Counted from the first letter of the stretch, positions 52,105 through 63,454 are shown. The stretch is DNA of 64,000 nucleotides from Cydia pomonella (GCF_033807575.1 NC_084723.1:6391247-6455246); one strand, 5' to 3'. The notes: generated by a model not told the origin, from the letters alone. A program made the numbers and translations.

Positions 52105-52572
52105 TACAGGGTGATTCATGAGACGTGAGCAGGACTAAGCCAACACAATCAGTAAATGTTAATGAACCGTTCATCATCATATTTAAGTAAAACAATCTCG
52201 CTTTATTTCTGTTATTTAACTTTTTGGGAAGGACAAATTTAATAATCTACAATCATGGACACCCTACAACACTTAATTAGAAAGATAAAACCTCTGTAAC
52301 CGTTATGACAGCAGTTTGATTATGAAGAAAACAAAATGTCACACTTGAGTGAGATACGATTTTTCAAAAGTAACCAGACTCCGATGACATTCAATTTGTC
52401 ACTTGTTATGGATAAAACAAATAGGGTGACCATACATGGCGTAAATAAATTATAAAATTTTTTTTTAACAGTAAAAAATAAAAGAACGTAAATTTCACAA
52501 ATACTGGTACGAAACAGTTGCTTATAACTTACTGAATGCTCAAGCTTGATCCTGCTTACGTCGCCCTGTATA
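52105..52572. mobile_element. TA-type MITE with TACAGGGTGA ends
   Basis: TATACAGGGTGATTCATGAG..ACGTGAGCAGGA at the left is inverted as TCCTGCTTACGTCGCCCTGTATA at the right. About 467 bp, Tc1/mariner-like ends, no transposase. Confidence 0.8.
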
Positions 52573-53410
52573 TGCAAACCTTAGCTATAGTCTGTTTTTT
52601 TAACATTAGAAAGAAAGTAAGCGATGTGTATATTTATTGAAAATACTGTTGAAAAATAAGTCCCGGCAAATATGTAATAATTATAAATCATATACGATAG
52701 TTTATATTCCTTTGCTTTCATAAGTAATAGTTTCTGATTTTTAAAAAGCTTTACTCAATAAAAAGACATGTGAAGATTGTTCACCTTTTTTCTAATACTA
52801 TAAACCAACTATACCATTCAGTAACCCAAAAGGGTTACAAATTACGCAAATTAAGCTCTAAACTAAATTACTAATTAGGTATAGTAATGAACCATGTAAA
52901 AGCTCTGAGCGAGGTTTTAAAGCTGCGAAAGACGCGTAAAGCCCGTAACGTTTGCATATCTTACGAGAGACCCGCCGGCTGATTCCGCAGTTCCATTGTT
53001 CGTAGAATGACGGACTGTCATGGCAATGTGGCACTATAAGCCATTTCCTTGAAATAGTTATTTGTTTGTACAAGGGGGCATAGTTATTATTCAACTAGTT
53101 AAAGCAAAGTTTGTTTAACCCTCGTGCCTTGAAACCCTCGCAACGCCAAAGATTCCATTCTGCGAACATTTATAATTTAAATTTAAAAAAAAAAAAATCT
53201 TTGCTGAGACACAGACATTGAATATGTTAAATCGGGTTTCGACTTAAAATACATAAGTAACCCGTTTTAACATATTAGGTTTTTCTTTGCATACGTATAT
53301 TTATATTTTCAAGAAATAAAAATACCAGTTGGCTATCGTAGCTCAGAAAAAAAATAGAATAGCCTATTTGATCTGTTATTGATATTATACGACCGCTCAC
53401 GCGACTACGC
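52573..53410. other. AT-rich stretch, nothing recognised
   Basis: No feature seen. Confidence 0.35.
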
Positions 53411-53414
53411 AAAA

Positions 53415-53645
53415 TGACTTGAGAAGACCGGTCTAGCCTATAATAGTGGATTGTGACCCTACCTAAGGTCCTGGGTTCGAATCCCGGTAAGGGCATTTAT
53501 TTGTGATGAGCATAGTGGTTTTTATGTATGTAAGTATTTGTATATTATATTTATCGTTGTCTGGGTACCCACAACATAAGCTATCTTGAGCTCACTGTGG
53601 GACTTAGTCAATTTGTGTAAGGATGTCCTATAATATTTATTTATT
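53415..53645 (+). mobile_element. SINE family B, near full length
   Basis: tRNA-like head ACCGGTCTAGCC..TGACCCTACC and GGTTCGAATCCCGGTAAGGG (B box). Body TATCGTTGTCTGGGTACCC, CACTGTGGGACTTAGTCAATTTG, AGGATGTCC, then (ATTT)n. TTGAGA on both sides may be a short target duplication. Not a functional tRNA. Confidence 0.85.
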
Positions 53646-54750
53646 TGAGACAACGGAACCACGCCACCACTTAGTGCATAACGAGCTGCGAGCTCCATTT
53701 AGCTGTTACAGCAGAAGGGACAGCTTTTATAGACAAAGAGTTAGCTCCGGAAAATTGTACCTGATTTCAAGGGCAACAAAACTAGATAGTTTGCTATAAT
53801 TGAATTTACACATTCATGAGCCATAATACCTAAAGTAGGAAAAAAACACATCATTTGTACAAAGGCATACTTGTCTTATCCTTTTCAGGGATTTCTTCCA
53901 GTTAACGTTTCACCAATTGAGGAACAATTGCAGAACGGTAGACATTAAAACTGTACTAAACGGCATGAAAGAAAATTATTCAATTTCCTAAAAGATAGGT
54001 AAGCCTTATAAGTCCTATAACCTACGATATATAAATGGGATATAATAAATCCTCTGGCATTCCCTTTCTCCAGCAGAATTTTTTTTACATTCCTGTCGCC
54101 AAAAGTTACCATACACCCTGATTTAGGAATAAGGCTAGCGTAGCAAATTTTAATTAGAGCGGTCGGTTTAATGTGCCATTGTCTGCGGCTGGCTCTTAGT
54201 CTATTCGTGTCCGAGTGGACTAATAGAGGCATCATGTTACAATGATGGAAGATTACGTTTTAATATATCATAATCCAAGGTGATGATTTCATGCAAAAAA
54301 ATTTAGGTATAGATTGCCCGAGGAATTGTTCCGAAGACACCGCATTACATTTTTGCAGGGCTAAGCTCAGTCTCTGGGCAAGAAACGCCCCTGCCTAGAG
54401 TCTGTATCTTTAGGTAGTTACATAAATCTAAACAATAAGTTTTTACATTTTCGGGTTCTTGAAACATTTATTAGTTAACCAAATAGAAAACTGCCTGGAT
54501 CTGTTCCTTCATCGTTCTGCCTTTAACCTATGTCATTTCATCTTGTAATGTTTTCATCTACCCTCAAATGACTAAATATTTGATATCGTTTTAGGTTCTT
54601 TACTAGAGAGAAGTAATATCAAATATTACAAAATGAACATGATGAATGAATTGATGAATGAATGACTATTGATTAATCAAATCATCCCGATATATTCCTA
54701 TTAATAAAAGAGCATGATTACAGCAGCTTCGCTGTCACGTTGAGTAAGTA
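53646..54750. other. Unique stretch, nothing recognised
   Basis: The minus frame 53945-54235 has no motif. Confidence 0.35.
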
Positions 54751-54752
54751 AT

Positions 54753-55150
54753 ACAGTGTGTCCCTAGGCATTGGACAAAGCCGAAATGTACATATGCATT
54801 AGGGTATTTAGAACCATTGTACAAAGTACGATTAACAACTGATGTAGCCGTTTCGAAGATATTAACAAATTACCATTTTTTACATTGGAACAGCCTGTAT
54901 GTATTAGTAGCTCCTAAGGTAATATCCTCAAATAATAGTATGGAACCTTCTTCGACCTTTTTGATTATCTTTTTTATTTATGACACTAATAAGCTTCTGA
55001 CTTTTGAAAAATGTCATCATTATCAAATATTTCGAACAAATTGTCAAAAACACTGCCAAAGATTAGCACAGTGTGTTTCTTTTTGTTGTCGATTATTGCA
55101 AATAACTTTTGTTCGAAAAAATGTTTCTTTTCTTTTGTTCTAATTAAAAA
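54753..55150 (+). other. Possible mariner-type end plus AT-rich sequence
   Basis: ATACAGTGTGTCCCTAGGCAT at 54754 resembles a Tc1/mariner terminus. I found no matching inverted end. The 108-codon frame 54817-55143 has no transposase motif. Confidence 0.3.
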
Positions 55151-55745
55151 AATATTAACGTCAGAGCATTCCTGAGAAGTAACCCTACGTGGGATTTCAG
55201 GGTTTATCCAATGGCTAAGGTCACCATGTATATCGTAGTAAAACTTATTTGTTTTGGCACATCGAGTAAAATTAATTGACTTGAAGAATTTTCTTGCCCA
55301 ATAAAATACCTAATTGTGGTTTGTTTACATTCTTTTAAATACCTAAAGATACAGACTTCTAGAGGTCGCCAGACACTCCGTATTTTTATTTCTCAAACTC
55401 AACAAAAACATAATTGTGGAATGAGAGCCAAGTTCAATATTAAGAATATGTGTCGTTGTTGACTCGCCAACAAAATAATCTGGGTGCCAAGTTCTGTGCT
55501 GTGTAGAAAATCCTGAAATTATAAAGAATTTGACTTCGCTAGTTTTTACAAATAAACCGTTTAGGAAAGTAACATAGACAAATATAATACCTATACGTAA
55601 ATACCTTTTGTACAGAAATTACTATACTATTAATCTCGAAAGTGGTTTTGCCCAAGCTGAAAAGAAGACCCTCGCTAACGCGCAGTCAATCGTCAAAAAA
55701 ATTCAGGATATATATTTTTACTTTGTATATGCCTAATAGTTTAAC
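55151..55745. other. Unique stretch, nothing recognised
   Basis: No feature seen. Confidence 0.35.
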
Positions 55746-55749
55746 TTCA

Positions 55750-56110
55750 TTGCCAAATATCAGGTTTCTAGGTCTTAATGGTGATGGTAGGTTTATGATT
55801 CTTAATTAATATAATAATTAACAATAAATGTTTTTTTTCCATTGAATTATTAATTTCCAGTTTTCAGATATTTTCCTCTATTTAAATTTGATAATCTATA
55901 TTGATGCCAAATATCAAGTTTCTAGGTCATCTGGAAGTAGGCTAGATTTTTGACCTATAAGTCTTAAGTAATTTAAAAAAAATTATAATAAAATTTCCAC
56001 TTTTTATATTTTTTCTCCTATGTACATCTTGGTGCTAAGTATCAAGTTTCTAGGTCATCTGGAAGTGGGTTAGGTTTTTGATCTATAAGTCGATAAACCT
56101 CGCACAAAAT
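55750..56110 (+). repeat. Three diverged direct repeats
   Basis: AATATCAGGTTTCTAGGTC (55757), AATATCAAGTTTCTAGGTCAT (55910) and AGTATCAAGTTTCTAGGTCAT (56037) each precede GG.AGT.GG.TAG.TTTTTGA.CTATAAGT. Spacing is about 152 and 127 bp. Confidence 0.65.
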
Positions 56111-56388
56111 TATCGTTAAAAGACGTTTGGTCGATTTGGCTGATTTTTTTTGAAAATATAGCCTCTAATACTCTGATCAACAGTCCATAAATGAAAAATT
56201 GTACGCCTTACGGCACAACATAGTGATACTATAATGATGTATATGGGACCTGTACTGATGTTGGACAAATAAATGCTTTTGACTTTTTTTTAATTTACGT
56301 GACAACTACCTACTCCATATTAAAACAAACTGTCATCATTCAACACGAGAGATATAAAAATGAAAAATCTTTATTTCAGGCAACTATT

Positions 56389-56467
56389 TGTAATATGTAT
56401 GATTGTATGTTAGTTTGATGGTATTTATCTATTACCATCAAACTAACATACAATCATACATATTACA
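56389..56467. repeat. Perfect 35-bp inverted repeat, 9-nt loop
   Basis: Left arm TGTAATATGTATGATTGTAT..GTTAGTTTGATGGTA (56389-56423), loop TTTATCTAT, exact complement to 56467. There are no mismatches. Confidence 0.95.
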
Positions 56468-56518
56468 TATTATATACATAGCACATATTATATTTATTCA
56501 TATTACATATTATATTTA

Positions 56519-56710
56519 TTCGTGTGATGAGCATGGATATTAAATTTGTTCCTGAGTCATGGGTGTTTTCTATGTATTTAAGTATTTATAGATATTTATG
56601 TATTATATATATCGTTGTCTAAGCACCCTCAACACAAGCCTTATTGAGCTTACTGTGGGACTTAGTCAATTTGTGTAATAATGTCCTGTAATATTTATTT
56701 ATTTATTTAT
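56519..56710 (+). mobile_element. SINE family B, head missing
   Basis: TCGTGTGATGAGCATGG, GTTCCTGAGTCATGGGTG, TATATATCGTTGTCTAAGCACC, CACAAGCCTTATTGAGC, GTGGGACTTAGTCAATTTG, AATGTCC and (ATTT)n. Confidence 0.85.
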
Positions 56711-56892
56711 ATATTATATCATATAGAAACCAAAACACACAATGGCTGCGATGCATTTCGCACTCCCGCTGTGTGAAGGAGCCGGCCGTGAAACCGCAGA
56801 AACTTGACACCCTTCGGCCAAAACTCGGATATATTGACAGGTAGTGATATTGAGAGACGACTTGTCTGTGAGAAATTGTAATTAATTCGGAC

Positions 56893-57344
56893 CAGAGCCC
56901 CGTACATTTCATACCGTTGACGCAAAAATGACGCAATTTAACATACAGGGAGTTTTCCACAACACTACAAATTTTGATAATTAAATAACTTATTGAATAC
57001 TTGTTATGTAAAATACACAACTAAAAATCAAAAATATGTAATATCTAGTAAACTAACAATCTATTATTTAGTTGAGTGACAATACTATGAAAGTTTCTAT
57101 ATCAGTGAACTTAAGAGGTTGACAAAATATTAATTATTATCCTTGGTACAATGCCTCAAGGGCCTATTTTAGATATAAGCTAGTTATAGTAATCATCTGT
57201 ATATATCCGTTATGTATATTGTTATTGTAAATAAATAGATTATATTCCATTATTACGAAATTGCTAATTGGAATCATATTTTATGTAGCGTGACGTAATT
57301 TTTCCGTTAATGGCATGACATGTACGGGCCCTGGTTAGGACATT
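56893..57344 (+). mobile_element. MITE family W, copy 2, hosting a LINE 3' fragment
   Basis: CCAGAGCCCCGTACATTTCATACCG at the left and CGGTTTT-equivalent GGCATGACATGTACGGGCCCTGG at the right are inverted. The copy at 40049 is shorter because the LINE piece (57141-57242) is absent there. Confidence 0.75.
57141..57242 (+). repeat. LINE 3' UTR fragment nested in MITE W
   Basis: CTTGGTACAATGCCTCAAGGG, CCTATTTTAGATATAAGCTAG and TGTAAATAAATAGATT match 45425-45515 in reverse. It ends in an A/T-rich tail. Confidence 0.65.
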
Positions 57345-58250
57345 AATTCAATACACCTGCTTTTATACCTCTAGGGACTGGGGGACCTAATTTGATTTGT
57401 CAAATTGGTACCGATGACAAGAGTTCAGCGACTTCAGCGTCAATTAAACATTATTTCTTATTTAGCAGATGTCGGCTGATTTGTAGGCTCTCTTTGTTAA
57501 AATTGCATTAAAAAGCTACTCTTTTAGGCAGAGAATATGCCTAGATATGGGATATGGAAGACTTAAAAAGTCTTACGAAAGTACCTACTGGGAAACAAGA
57601 TTTTTAATACGATGCTCTTTAGACATGTGTTGTTCATGAGTGAGGCATTTAAATATGAACTATATCGTTTGATTGAAATCACTCACCCTTCAACTCATTG
57701 AAGATTTAACTCGCAGGGTAACTCATCTATCTCAGTGTTACTTGCTCGCTCTTTCCCACTCATGATTCGAATGTACCGGCCGAGCCGAACGAATGAGACG
57801 ATGCCAATATGCGAAACAACAGTTTCGGAGCGATTCGGAAGAATTCGGAAGGTATCGGGAAAACATGGTGGGATCGTATCGCGTGATTCGCCATCTTGGT
57901 CGTATTTATAGCGAATTAATTGGCATCTGTCTCTACTCACTCGTGCATAATATAGTTTACAGATCCACTGAGCGAAATTAGTGATATATATCTGCACGAA
58001 CGAAATATATGAATGAATCTTTTCAACTCAGTGAAGCGTTTTGTGGATCTCTAATGCTCTTTTTTTAGGTGCCACTGCCAATCACAGTTTGGCAATATTT
58101 ATATTGATTTCTACTTTCAGAGACTTACATATTTTTTCTGGTTAACTGACGTCCCATAATCCCGTTATTTAAAAATATCAGTGCATATTTTCAAGCCCAA
58201 TTATACCTAATATTTATATCGAGACCGAGGTTTGGGTTTATAATTAAGTT
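57345..58250. other. Unique stretch, nothing recognised
   Basis: Opposing frames at 57695-57997 and 57793-57981 are not supported. Confidence 0.35.
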
Positions 58251-58254
58251 GATG

Positions 58255-60395
58255 GCAGAAATACATTCTAACGTGCCTCCTTCTGTTGTTTTGAATTTTT
58301 TCGAATCCGTCACACTACATTTTACGACGCTGAAATATTACGGATATATTACAAGCGTTAACTAACTAGTAGTTAATTGTATTGCAATTATTAACAAATC
58401 TATTTCTACCTCCGTTTTTCCTGACGCCTGGAAGGTTGCATTGGTAACGCCGCTTCCTAAAACAAATAATGTCACAAGCTTTAAAGATTTAAGACCGATT
58501 AGTATACTTCCGTGTTTGTCCAAAATACTTGAGCGCGTGGTATACATGCAACTGTCAGCTTTTCTCGAAACAAATAAAGTTCTCCCAACCCTGCAATCTG
58601 GTTTTCGCAAATCTCGTAGCACGACGACGGCACTCCTAGATGTAGTTGATAATATTTTGTCAGCACAAAACGAGGGTCATAGTACGATATTGGCACTTTT
58701 AGATTTTTCACGTGCTTTTGATGCCATAAACACGCAATTATTACTATCCAAAATGAAATACTATGGTTTTGAGTCAGATACGGTCGCATGGTTTGCCAGT
58801 TATCTTAGTGGCCGCACGCAAGTAGTTCAAATCCCAAACAATACTAGTTTATATGCAAAATCAAAGCCATCTGTCGTCTCCAGAGGTGTGCCGCAGGGCT
58901 CAATCCTGGGTCCGCTCCTTTTTATTCTCTACACAGCTGATGTCAGTGGTATCATTCAGAATTGTAATTTTCACCTTTACGCTGATGATATCCAAATTTA
59001 CATATCTTTCGACCCAATTGAAACTGGTTATGCCGTTGACAAATTAAACAAAGATCTTGAGAATATTACAGCCTGGTCCGAGTCAAACTGTTTAGTATTA
59101 AACCCTAGTAAATCCAAAGTTATGTTTTTTGGTTCCAAGAAACAGATTAACCAGGTGGAAAACCATCAACCGATTATCATTATCTCGGGAAATGAGGTAG
59201 AACGTGTATCGGAGGCGCGAAATCTGGGAGTTTTGATGGATGAGTCATTGCGTTTCGAGGGTCACATAGCGCAAATTGCGAAGAACGCATTTTACAGACT
59301 TAAAGTACTTTATCGGATTCGCGATTTCCTTAGTGTTGATTTGCGAATTAAGTTTTGTCTTTCATTAGTACTCTCTAAATTTGATTATGCTGATGTCGTT
59401 TATGGCCCACGTTTATTAGCTAGTACAGACCGGATGGTGCAAAGAGTGCAAAACGCCTGCACACGTTACTGTTTTGGAGTCGCCCCGCGAGAGCACGTGA
59501 CGCCATACTTGAACTCAGCACGTATTCTTAAAATGTCATTACGCAGAGAATTGCATCTTTCATCTCTGTTATTTGGTGTTTTTAAAACGTCTAAACCAGA
59601 GTATCTATTTAATAAGTTTAAATTTCGTGGTAGCAGGTCAAGCTTGTATGGAATCAGATCGGTTTGCGATGATTTGTTACTGCCTCGCTGTCACTTTGCC
59701 GTTTTCAAAGGTAGTTTTAAATACTCAGCAACAAAATGCTGGAATAACTTACCGCCACCTATCAAAAACTTAAATATAATTAGTACTTTTAAATTAAAAC
59801 TCAAACAACAACTTCTAGAATTTCAAAGCAAGCTACCTCCTGGTACTAGAGTAAAACCGTCGTATCTGTAGTGGTCGAAATCGTTCTTATGCGCCGTTCA
59901 ACTTTGTTAATCTCGGTACTTACTTATAGTAAAATTATTACATTCATGTTATTTATCTCCTCAATATATACTTTATTACCCAACGTATTTATTTAGCCTA
60001 AACATTAAACCTACTATCACCTATGTCAAAGTATCATACAGTATAATCTTATAAATATATCCATAAACATAAACATATATTTGCATACCTATATTATTTT
60101 TTACACAAACAGTCTTAGCCATACAGTTTCCGACAAGCAGCAAGTAAATTCGTATTGTACGAAGGGTCGGCCTGAAAACCAGCGTTGTAGTAGGTAAGCC
60201 TGCTGCAACACATGCTGAGGTTCGCTCCTTTTTAGCATCATAATTTTAAAAGTTTTTTATATCTACATGTAAACATAAATTTGTGCCTAATTAAGTTTCA
60301 TTTTAAGGCTTGTAATGTTTTGTAGTATTGCCTGTAAACATGTTTCAATGTGGTGTTAAATAAAAATATTCTATGTCTATGTCTATGTATTATTG
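58255..60395 (+). mobile_element. CR1/Jockey-type LINE with long open RT frame
   Basis: The frame runs from at least 58378 to TAG 59869-59871. A conventional count from TTG 58441 gives 476 residues. RT motifs: RPISILPCLSKILERV (18-33), GFRKSRSTTTALLD (54-67), LLDFSRAFDAIN (motif A, Asp 88 and 94), GVPQGSILGPLLF (149-161) and YADD (180-183). The thumb and C-terminal region (VQRVQNACTRYCFG, SATKCWNNLP) follow. Upstream, in frame, a TAA lies near 58360 with degraded SVFPDAWKVALV just after it, and the endonuclease and ORF1 are absent. The 3' UTR of about 520 bp has a structured hairpin at 60184-60209 and ends in a (TATGTC)n tail. The RT core is intact, but the element is 5'-truncated or deleted and so probably cannot move. 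Confidence 0.9.
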
Positions 60396-60635
60396 GAATG
60401 AATAAAGTCCGTACACTAATCGCTGTAGTCTCCATTTGAGCCGCAGACCCATTGTGCGGTCACATCATCCCAGTCGGCTTACAATCACTTAGCGAACTCA
60501 AGCGAGTCATTAACTCATTAGCAAAGTTGACTGAACTCACATTTTAAAATTATTTTCCAATTGGACCCGGGTATGTCCTTAAACTACGTCCACAGGAGAG
60601 GTTATGGGCACTGCGAGTCTCATCTCGCGTTGTCA
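60396..60635. other. Short unassigned stretch
   Basis: No feature seen. Confidence 0.35.
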
Positions 60636-60639
60636 TTTT

Positions 60640-60825
60640 CAATTTAGAGCAGGCCCCAACTGGGGAAGTGCCTCCACCTTACAGAAAACTGCAGCCAAAT
60701 AACACTAGACCCTACTCATAGTGTTGTGTTCCTGCCGGTGAGTAAGGTTACGATAGCTCAATGAGGGTGCGGGATGTTAGGGTCTGCAACGCGGAAGTAA
60801 CTTCTATGGAGTTAGGTTTTTTAGA
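60640..60825 (+). mobile_element. Retroposon family C copy with terminal ORF peptide
   Basis: The frame PTGEVPPPYRKLQPNNTRPYS ends at TAG 60719-60721. TGTTGTGTTCCTGCCGGTGAG, AAGGTTACGATAGCTCAATG and GTCTGCAACGCGGAAGTAACTTC follow. It is truncated before the LINE-like tail. Confidence 0.7.
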
Positions 60826-60967
60826 CCATTAAAGACCGCATTTTTTAGCAATAGATAAACGATACGAGGTGCCCTTCTATGATTTTTTTAATTGTCTCGA
60901 ACAAATCGTAACATTATACATTAATACATATATACACCTAAAGAATCCTTTATCAATTTTGTAGATA

Positions 60968-61230
60968 CATAATAAATAAAATAAAAAAGCCTTTTATTTC
61001 CTGCAAACTAAGACTATACATTTTGCCATAGCTAAAAACACTAAATCTAGATTATGATTAACACTAACTTTTTTTTTTAGACTTATAGTACTTAAAGTAC
61101 AAGAACCCCTCCGCAGGTGAAGGCCTCCTCCAAAGATGCCCAGTTTGCTCTGTTCTGGGCTATTTGCATCCAGTTTGGACCAGCTATTTTATTTATCTCG
61201 TCCGCCCATCTTGTTCGCGGTCGGTGTAGA
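60968..61230 (-). pseudogene. LINE 3' end
   Basis: The minus-strand frame reads YLHRPRTRWADEINKIAGPN, WMQIAQNRANWASLEEAFTC, GGVLVL, stop. This is the RWxDEIxxxAGxxW .. LEEAF C-terminus of lepidopteran LINE polyproteins, related to 29545-30060. An A/T-rich tail (AAAATAAAAAAG on the plus strand) lies at 60975. Confidence 0.8.
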
Positions 61231-61597
61231 TACATACTAACTAAATAATAGTAGATTCTCTTAACTCTAATTAATTCAGAATTTAATATAACAACTTATG
61301 AATCATAAAACCTTGGATCCTCACCAACTTGTGTCCACTGCGTAGGTACTTTATATTAGTTCTCCGAGTCAAAACCTCGGTAACCTTTAAGAATGCAGAC
61401 ATCCCAACCTCTCATCAAATATTAATGGGGCTTTAATAAATGGAAGGCAATTTGGGACTGACAGCTGTTCGGTAGGCATTGTGAATTCCGACCTGGTTAT
61501 TACTAGTTGTTAGACCCTAGGTTATGTCGCGGAGCTCTGGGATGTCACGATTGAAAGATGTCACGTCACGGGACTTAGGGATAGTAATATGAATCTG
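61231..61597. other. Unique stretch, nothing recognised
   Basis: No feature seen. Confidence 0.35.
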
Positions 61598-61703
61598 TGG
61601 CTCTAGTGAAAAAGGTGAAAAAAAGTGTTTTATATGGAACTTATAACCCTTTTCACCTGCACTTCGTGAGACTTGTAAGTACCCCTTTCCACTAGAGCCA
61701 AAG
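61598..61703. mobile_element. Small MITE with GGCTCTAGTG ends
   Basis: TGGCTCTAGTGAAAAAGG and CCTTTCCACTAGAGCCA are inverted with small mismatches. The inner AAGGTGAAAA / TTTTCACCT also pairs. Confidence 0.7.
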
Positions 61704-61833
61704 CATATACCTGAGGAATGAATGTATGAATGAATGAAAGTTTATTCACGAGAACATACGGTACAGTAGATATCATTAAGTACATTATTATCGCAATACA
61801 TCCGATAACATCTGCAATAACAAGGGCGTGTTG

Positions 61834-62080
61834 GTATATATATATATATATATATATATATTTTTATACTTCGTCGGTGGTAAACAAGCATACAGCCCGC
61901 CTGATGGTAAGCAGTCTCCGTAGCCTATGTACGCCTGCAACTCCAGAGGAGTTACATGCGCGTTGCCGACCCTAAACCCGACCCTCCCTCATTGAGCTCT
62001 GGCAACCTTACTCACCGGCAGGAACACAACACTATGAGTAGGGTCTAGTGTTATTTGGCTGCTGTTTTCTGTATTTATTT
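61834..62080 (-). mobile_element. Retroposon family C copy with (TA)n tail
   Basis: In reverse: YRKQQPNNTRPYS then TAG, TGTTGTGTTCCTGCCGGTGAG, AAGGTTGCCAGAGCTCAATG, GTTGCAGGCGTACATAGGC, CTGCTTACCATCAGGCGGGC, TGTTTACCACCGACGAAG, TATAAAAATA and a (TA)13 tract at 61835-61862. Confidence 0.8.
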
Positions 62081-62294
62081 GTGTTTTGTGTATATATTTG
62101 GTCACTTTGCTTGACTCTCTCTATTTGATGCTAACTGTACGATCCCCCTTCGTAATTCAAAAACGTTCCCACTCACTCAATGAGCAAACACGGCGGGGCG
62201 GAATTGGTCCGCTATGAGTTGATTGCGATAATTAGGACCCGATTATGCGAGGAACGGAACGTACCGAGCGGGTGTGGGCGCAGTAAGGCCTCTC

Positions 62295-62415
62295 GCGTTA
62301 AATGATGGTCCCTATGATAGTTTGACTGGTAGAGAATGCCTTTTGGCATTAAGTCCGACTTTTGTACGATAAGTTTTCTTTTGTGCAATAAAGTTTAAAT
62401 AAATAAATAAATAGT
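62295..62415 (+). repeat. LINE 3' end with perfect GACTGGTAGAGA hairpin
   Basis: TTTGACTGGTAGAGAATGCC-TTTT-GGCATTAAGTCCG, then TTTTCTTTTGTGCAATAAAG and (TAAA)n. The stem AATGCC/GGCATT is perfect. Confidence 0.75.
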
Positions 62416-62640
62416 TAATTTTTATATGGAGTAGCTGCCACGTTAAACAATACAGTAACTTTATACATTTGCGTCAAATCGGGTAAGTACATAGTTCTGT
62501 TTTTTTTTGCATATTTCTTCATGATGAATAAACCAAATTACTGACCTCGGACGATAAACGTAACTTTCTCAAAAATTGAAAAAACCGCGACAATTTCTGA
62601 CTTTTTTCAGATTTAGGCGATTATAACTCTAAAAGACAAA
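62416..62640. other. Short unassigned stretch
   Basis: No feature seen. Confidence 0.35.
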
Positions 62641-62713
62641 TTTTTGATAGAGGGTAGTTCGACTTTTGATAGAGGGTAGTTCGACTTTTGATAGAGGGTA
62701 GTTCGACTTTTTA
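62641..62713 (+). repeat. 22-bp tandem repeat
   Basis: TTGATAGAGGGTAGTTCGAC recurs three times at a 22-bp period (GATAGAGGGTAG at 62647, 62669, 62691). Confidence 0.9.
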
Positions 62714-63190
62714 CTGCAGGTGTTTTTGTCCGGATCCCTTTGTTTGGCATAATTATTGAAAGTCATAATGCAATCATAGTCATATTATCATTAGTCATAA
62801 CTCTGAAACCGTTGACTTTTCAGGAATTTCCTTAGGTTATCCTATATATAGGTTAGATTAGGTTTGTTTTATGGCAATCCTGAAAAATTACGCGTTTCCG
62901 AGAATAACCAAATTATGGCTAACGAAAATGCGGACAAACAATATATATAGAGACCCGTTTTTGTCTTAGGAAAAAAATATTTGATTTTACTAGGTATTTG
63001 TAAATCATGTAATTTTTTCAATTATATATCAACATAAAGCACATTTTAACGCTACACTGTAACCAAAATAAAAAAAAATATTTTTTTATATTTTTTTCAA
63101 TTTATAAAGTTCTCATCAGTACGGTACAGGGACGGTAACATAGTTGTATAAGTTGCATGCTCCAGGCTATAAAAAAAATAAGGCAAGGCC
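62714..63190. other. AT-rich stretch, nothing recognised
   Basis: No feature seen. Confidence 0.35.
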
Positions 63191-63194
63191 TATT

Positions 63195-63262
63195 TTGTGC
63201 TTATGTATGTATATATGTATGTATGTCATTTTATTGCACATAAACAGGTTAACATAAAACAG
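63195..63262 (-). repeat. LINE tail fragment with (CATA)n
   Basis: In reverse: CTGTTTATGTGCAATAAAATG then (ACATACAT)n. It is like the AATAAA-plus-microsatellite ends elsewhere in the window. Confidence 0.5.
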
Positions 63263-63454
63263 ACAAAACAAAAGAAAAAAAAATGTTATCATTTTTAGTA
63301 GCTAATGTAAGTTAAAACGCATTACAAATACCTATTAAAATTTCAAGATTGTTTTAAACTGTGAAAACCTACATTAAAAAGTAGAATGACCCAGTACCTT
63401 TTCAGGACGTTTTTAATGTAGACTGAATTTGCTACAATACGAGACTAGAATTGT

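Noticed and set aside
2296..53500. tRNA genes (B-box sequences at 2310, 30840, 38100, 43750 and 53470)
   Set aside because: All are SINE heads followed by SINE bodies. Acceptor and anticodon stems do not pair.
54817..55143. 108-codon ORF as a possible transposase
   Set aside because: No DDE, helix-turn-helix or other motif; AT-rich chance frame.
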